From Psychrobacter sp. (lineage in GTDB: Bacteria; Pseudomonadota; Gammaproteobacteria; Pseudomonadales; Moraxellaceae), in NCBI RefSeq assembly GCF_030457785.1, contig NZ_JAKDUI010000002.1:1-41356 (forward strand): 41,356 nt of DNA, written 5' to 3'. Position 1 is the first letter of the stretch; each line of letters opens with the position of its first letter. Below the pieces are notes generated by a model. The model was given only the letters and a program-made list of their open reading frames with translations. It did not search any database and was not told the origin of the DNA. Of the stretch, positions 40,658-41,356 are shown piece by piece. The translations under genes and the position numbers were made by a program.

Positions 40658-41301
40658 AATCTATTCACCTTTTTGGGTCCGTTGGCAGTGATGATTGCAA
40701 CAATCAATCATTTAACCGTAAGACCACATCAATTGTATCTAATCACTGGAATGTGTTGTAAATGATAAACATGACTTATTAAAGCACCTGAACTAAAACC
40801 AAACCATACTTTATAGAGAACAACAGTCATCCGACGAGCCAAACTCAAACTGTCAAGATGCTAAATAGGTTATCCTCTGAATATAGCTAAATACAGGTGC
40901 CACATTAAGTAATATTTTGAAAGTAACTATTGTAGCAAATACTGCCTATTAACACTAGATAGCAGAGAATGTAAAGGATATGCGGCTTCTAATATAGTAG
41001 AGGCAACGAATCACAACTGTTTGGAATTAATAGCAGTGTGTCTATAAGTATCTATATAGATATAGGTGAGTTAAAACTGGCAAAGCAGTCGCAAATATAA
41101 AGCGCACAAACCAATCAGCTGAATCATTCGGGAGTAGATAACTAACCATCTAAGGAAAGCGGTCAAAAGAAAATAGAGATAATGGATGCCATCATGTGTT
41201 TGCAGTTGGTATATTTGAAAATTAAATTTTCACTAAGTATTTGATAAATATGGCTTATTATTAAAGCAGTAAAATTAATTGGAAAAACTGTTCAAAACTG
41301 G

Positions 41302-41329
41302 TTGACACACAATACAAACCGTCTATAAT
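41302..41329 (+). promoter_or_regulatory. Strong sigma70-type promoter directing transcription out of the right edge
   Basis: TTGACA (41302-41307), 16-bp spacer, TATAAT (41324-41329), both consensus. Confidence 0.8.
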
Positions 41330-41356
41330 ACGCACCTCAACAAGACGGACCGAAGA

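Noticed and set aside
1-41356. CRISPR array or intact prophage
   Set aside because: No regularly spaced direct repeats with spacers and no phage structural genes were found.

Overview
The window looks like a Psychrobacter/Moraxellaceae-type gammaproteobacterial chromosome segment; this is judged from protein content only. (1) Positions 1 to about 5871 are the right part of a Tn7-like transposon of the Tn6022/AbaR tni type. It carries tnsA/tniC, tnsB/tniA, tnsC/tniB, tniQ/tniD and a tniE-like ORF, and it is inserted in comM, whose 3' fragment follows. An IS30-family element enters at the left edge and appears to truncate the tniE-like ORF. Three TnsB-site-like repeats are visible at the transposon end. 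(2) The rest is mostly housekeeping: gph, DUF4385, tRNA-Phe, hisB, hisH, avtA, a ybbA/ybbP/tesA-like cluster, an MFS transporter, nqrM, apbE, an SDR, nqrABCDEF, hisA, a BON-MscS channel, rnr, telA-like, infC and thrS. (3) The best candidate for an undescribed system is a compact, ATGA-coupled two-gene cassette at 13191-14839. It encodes a probable PD-(D/E)XK (Cap4/DUF4297-like) nuclease and a divergent uracil-phosphoribosyltransferase-like protein whose PRPP loop is degenerate. It sits between core genes like a small genomic-conflict/defence insertion. Further observations are a structured hisB-hisH spacer, a dispersed ACACGCCCTA intergenic repeat, a 4 x 15-bp tandem repeat at the 5' end of apbE, the AUU start of infC and a strong promoter at the right edge.
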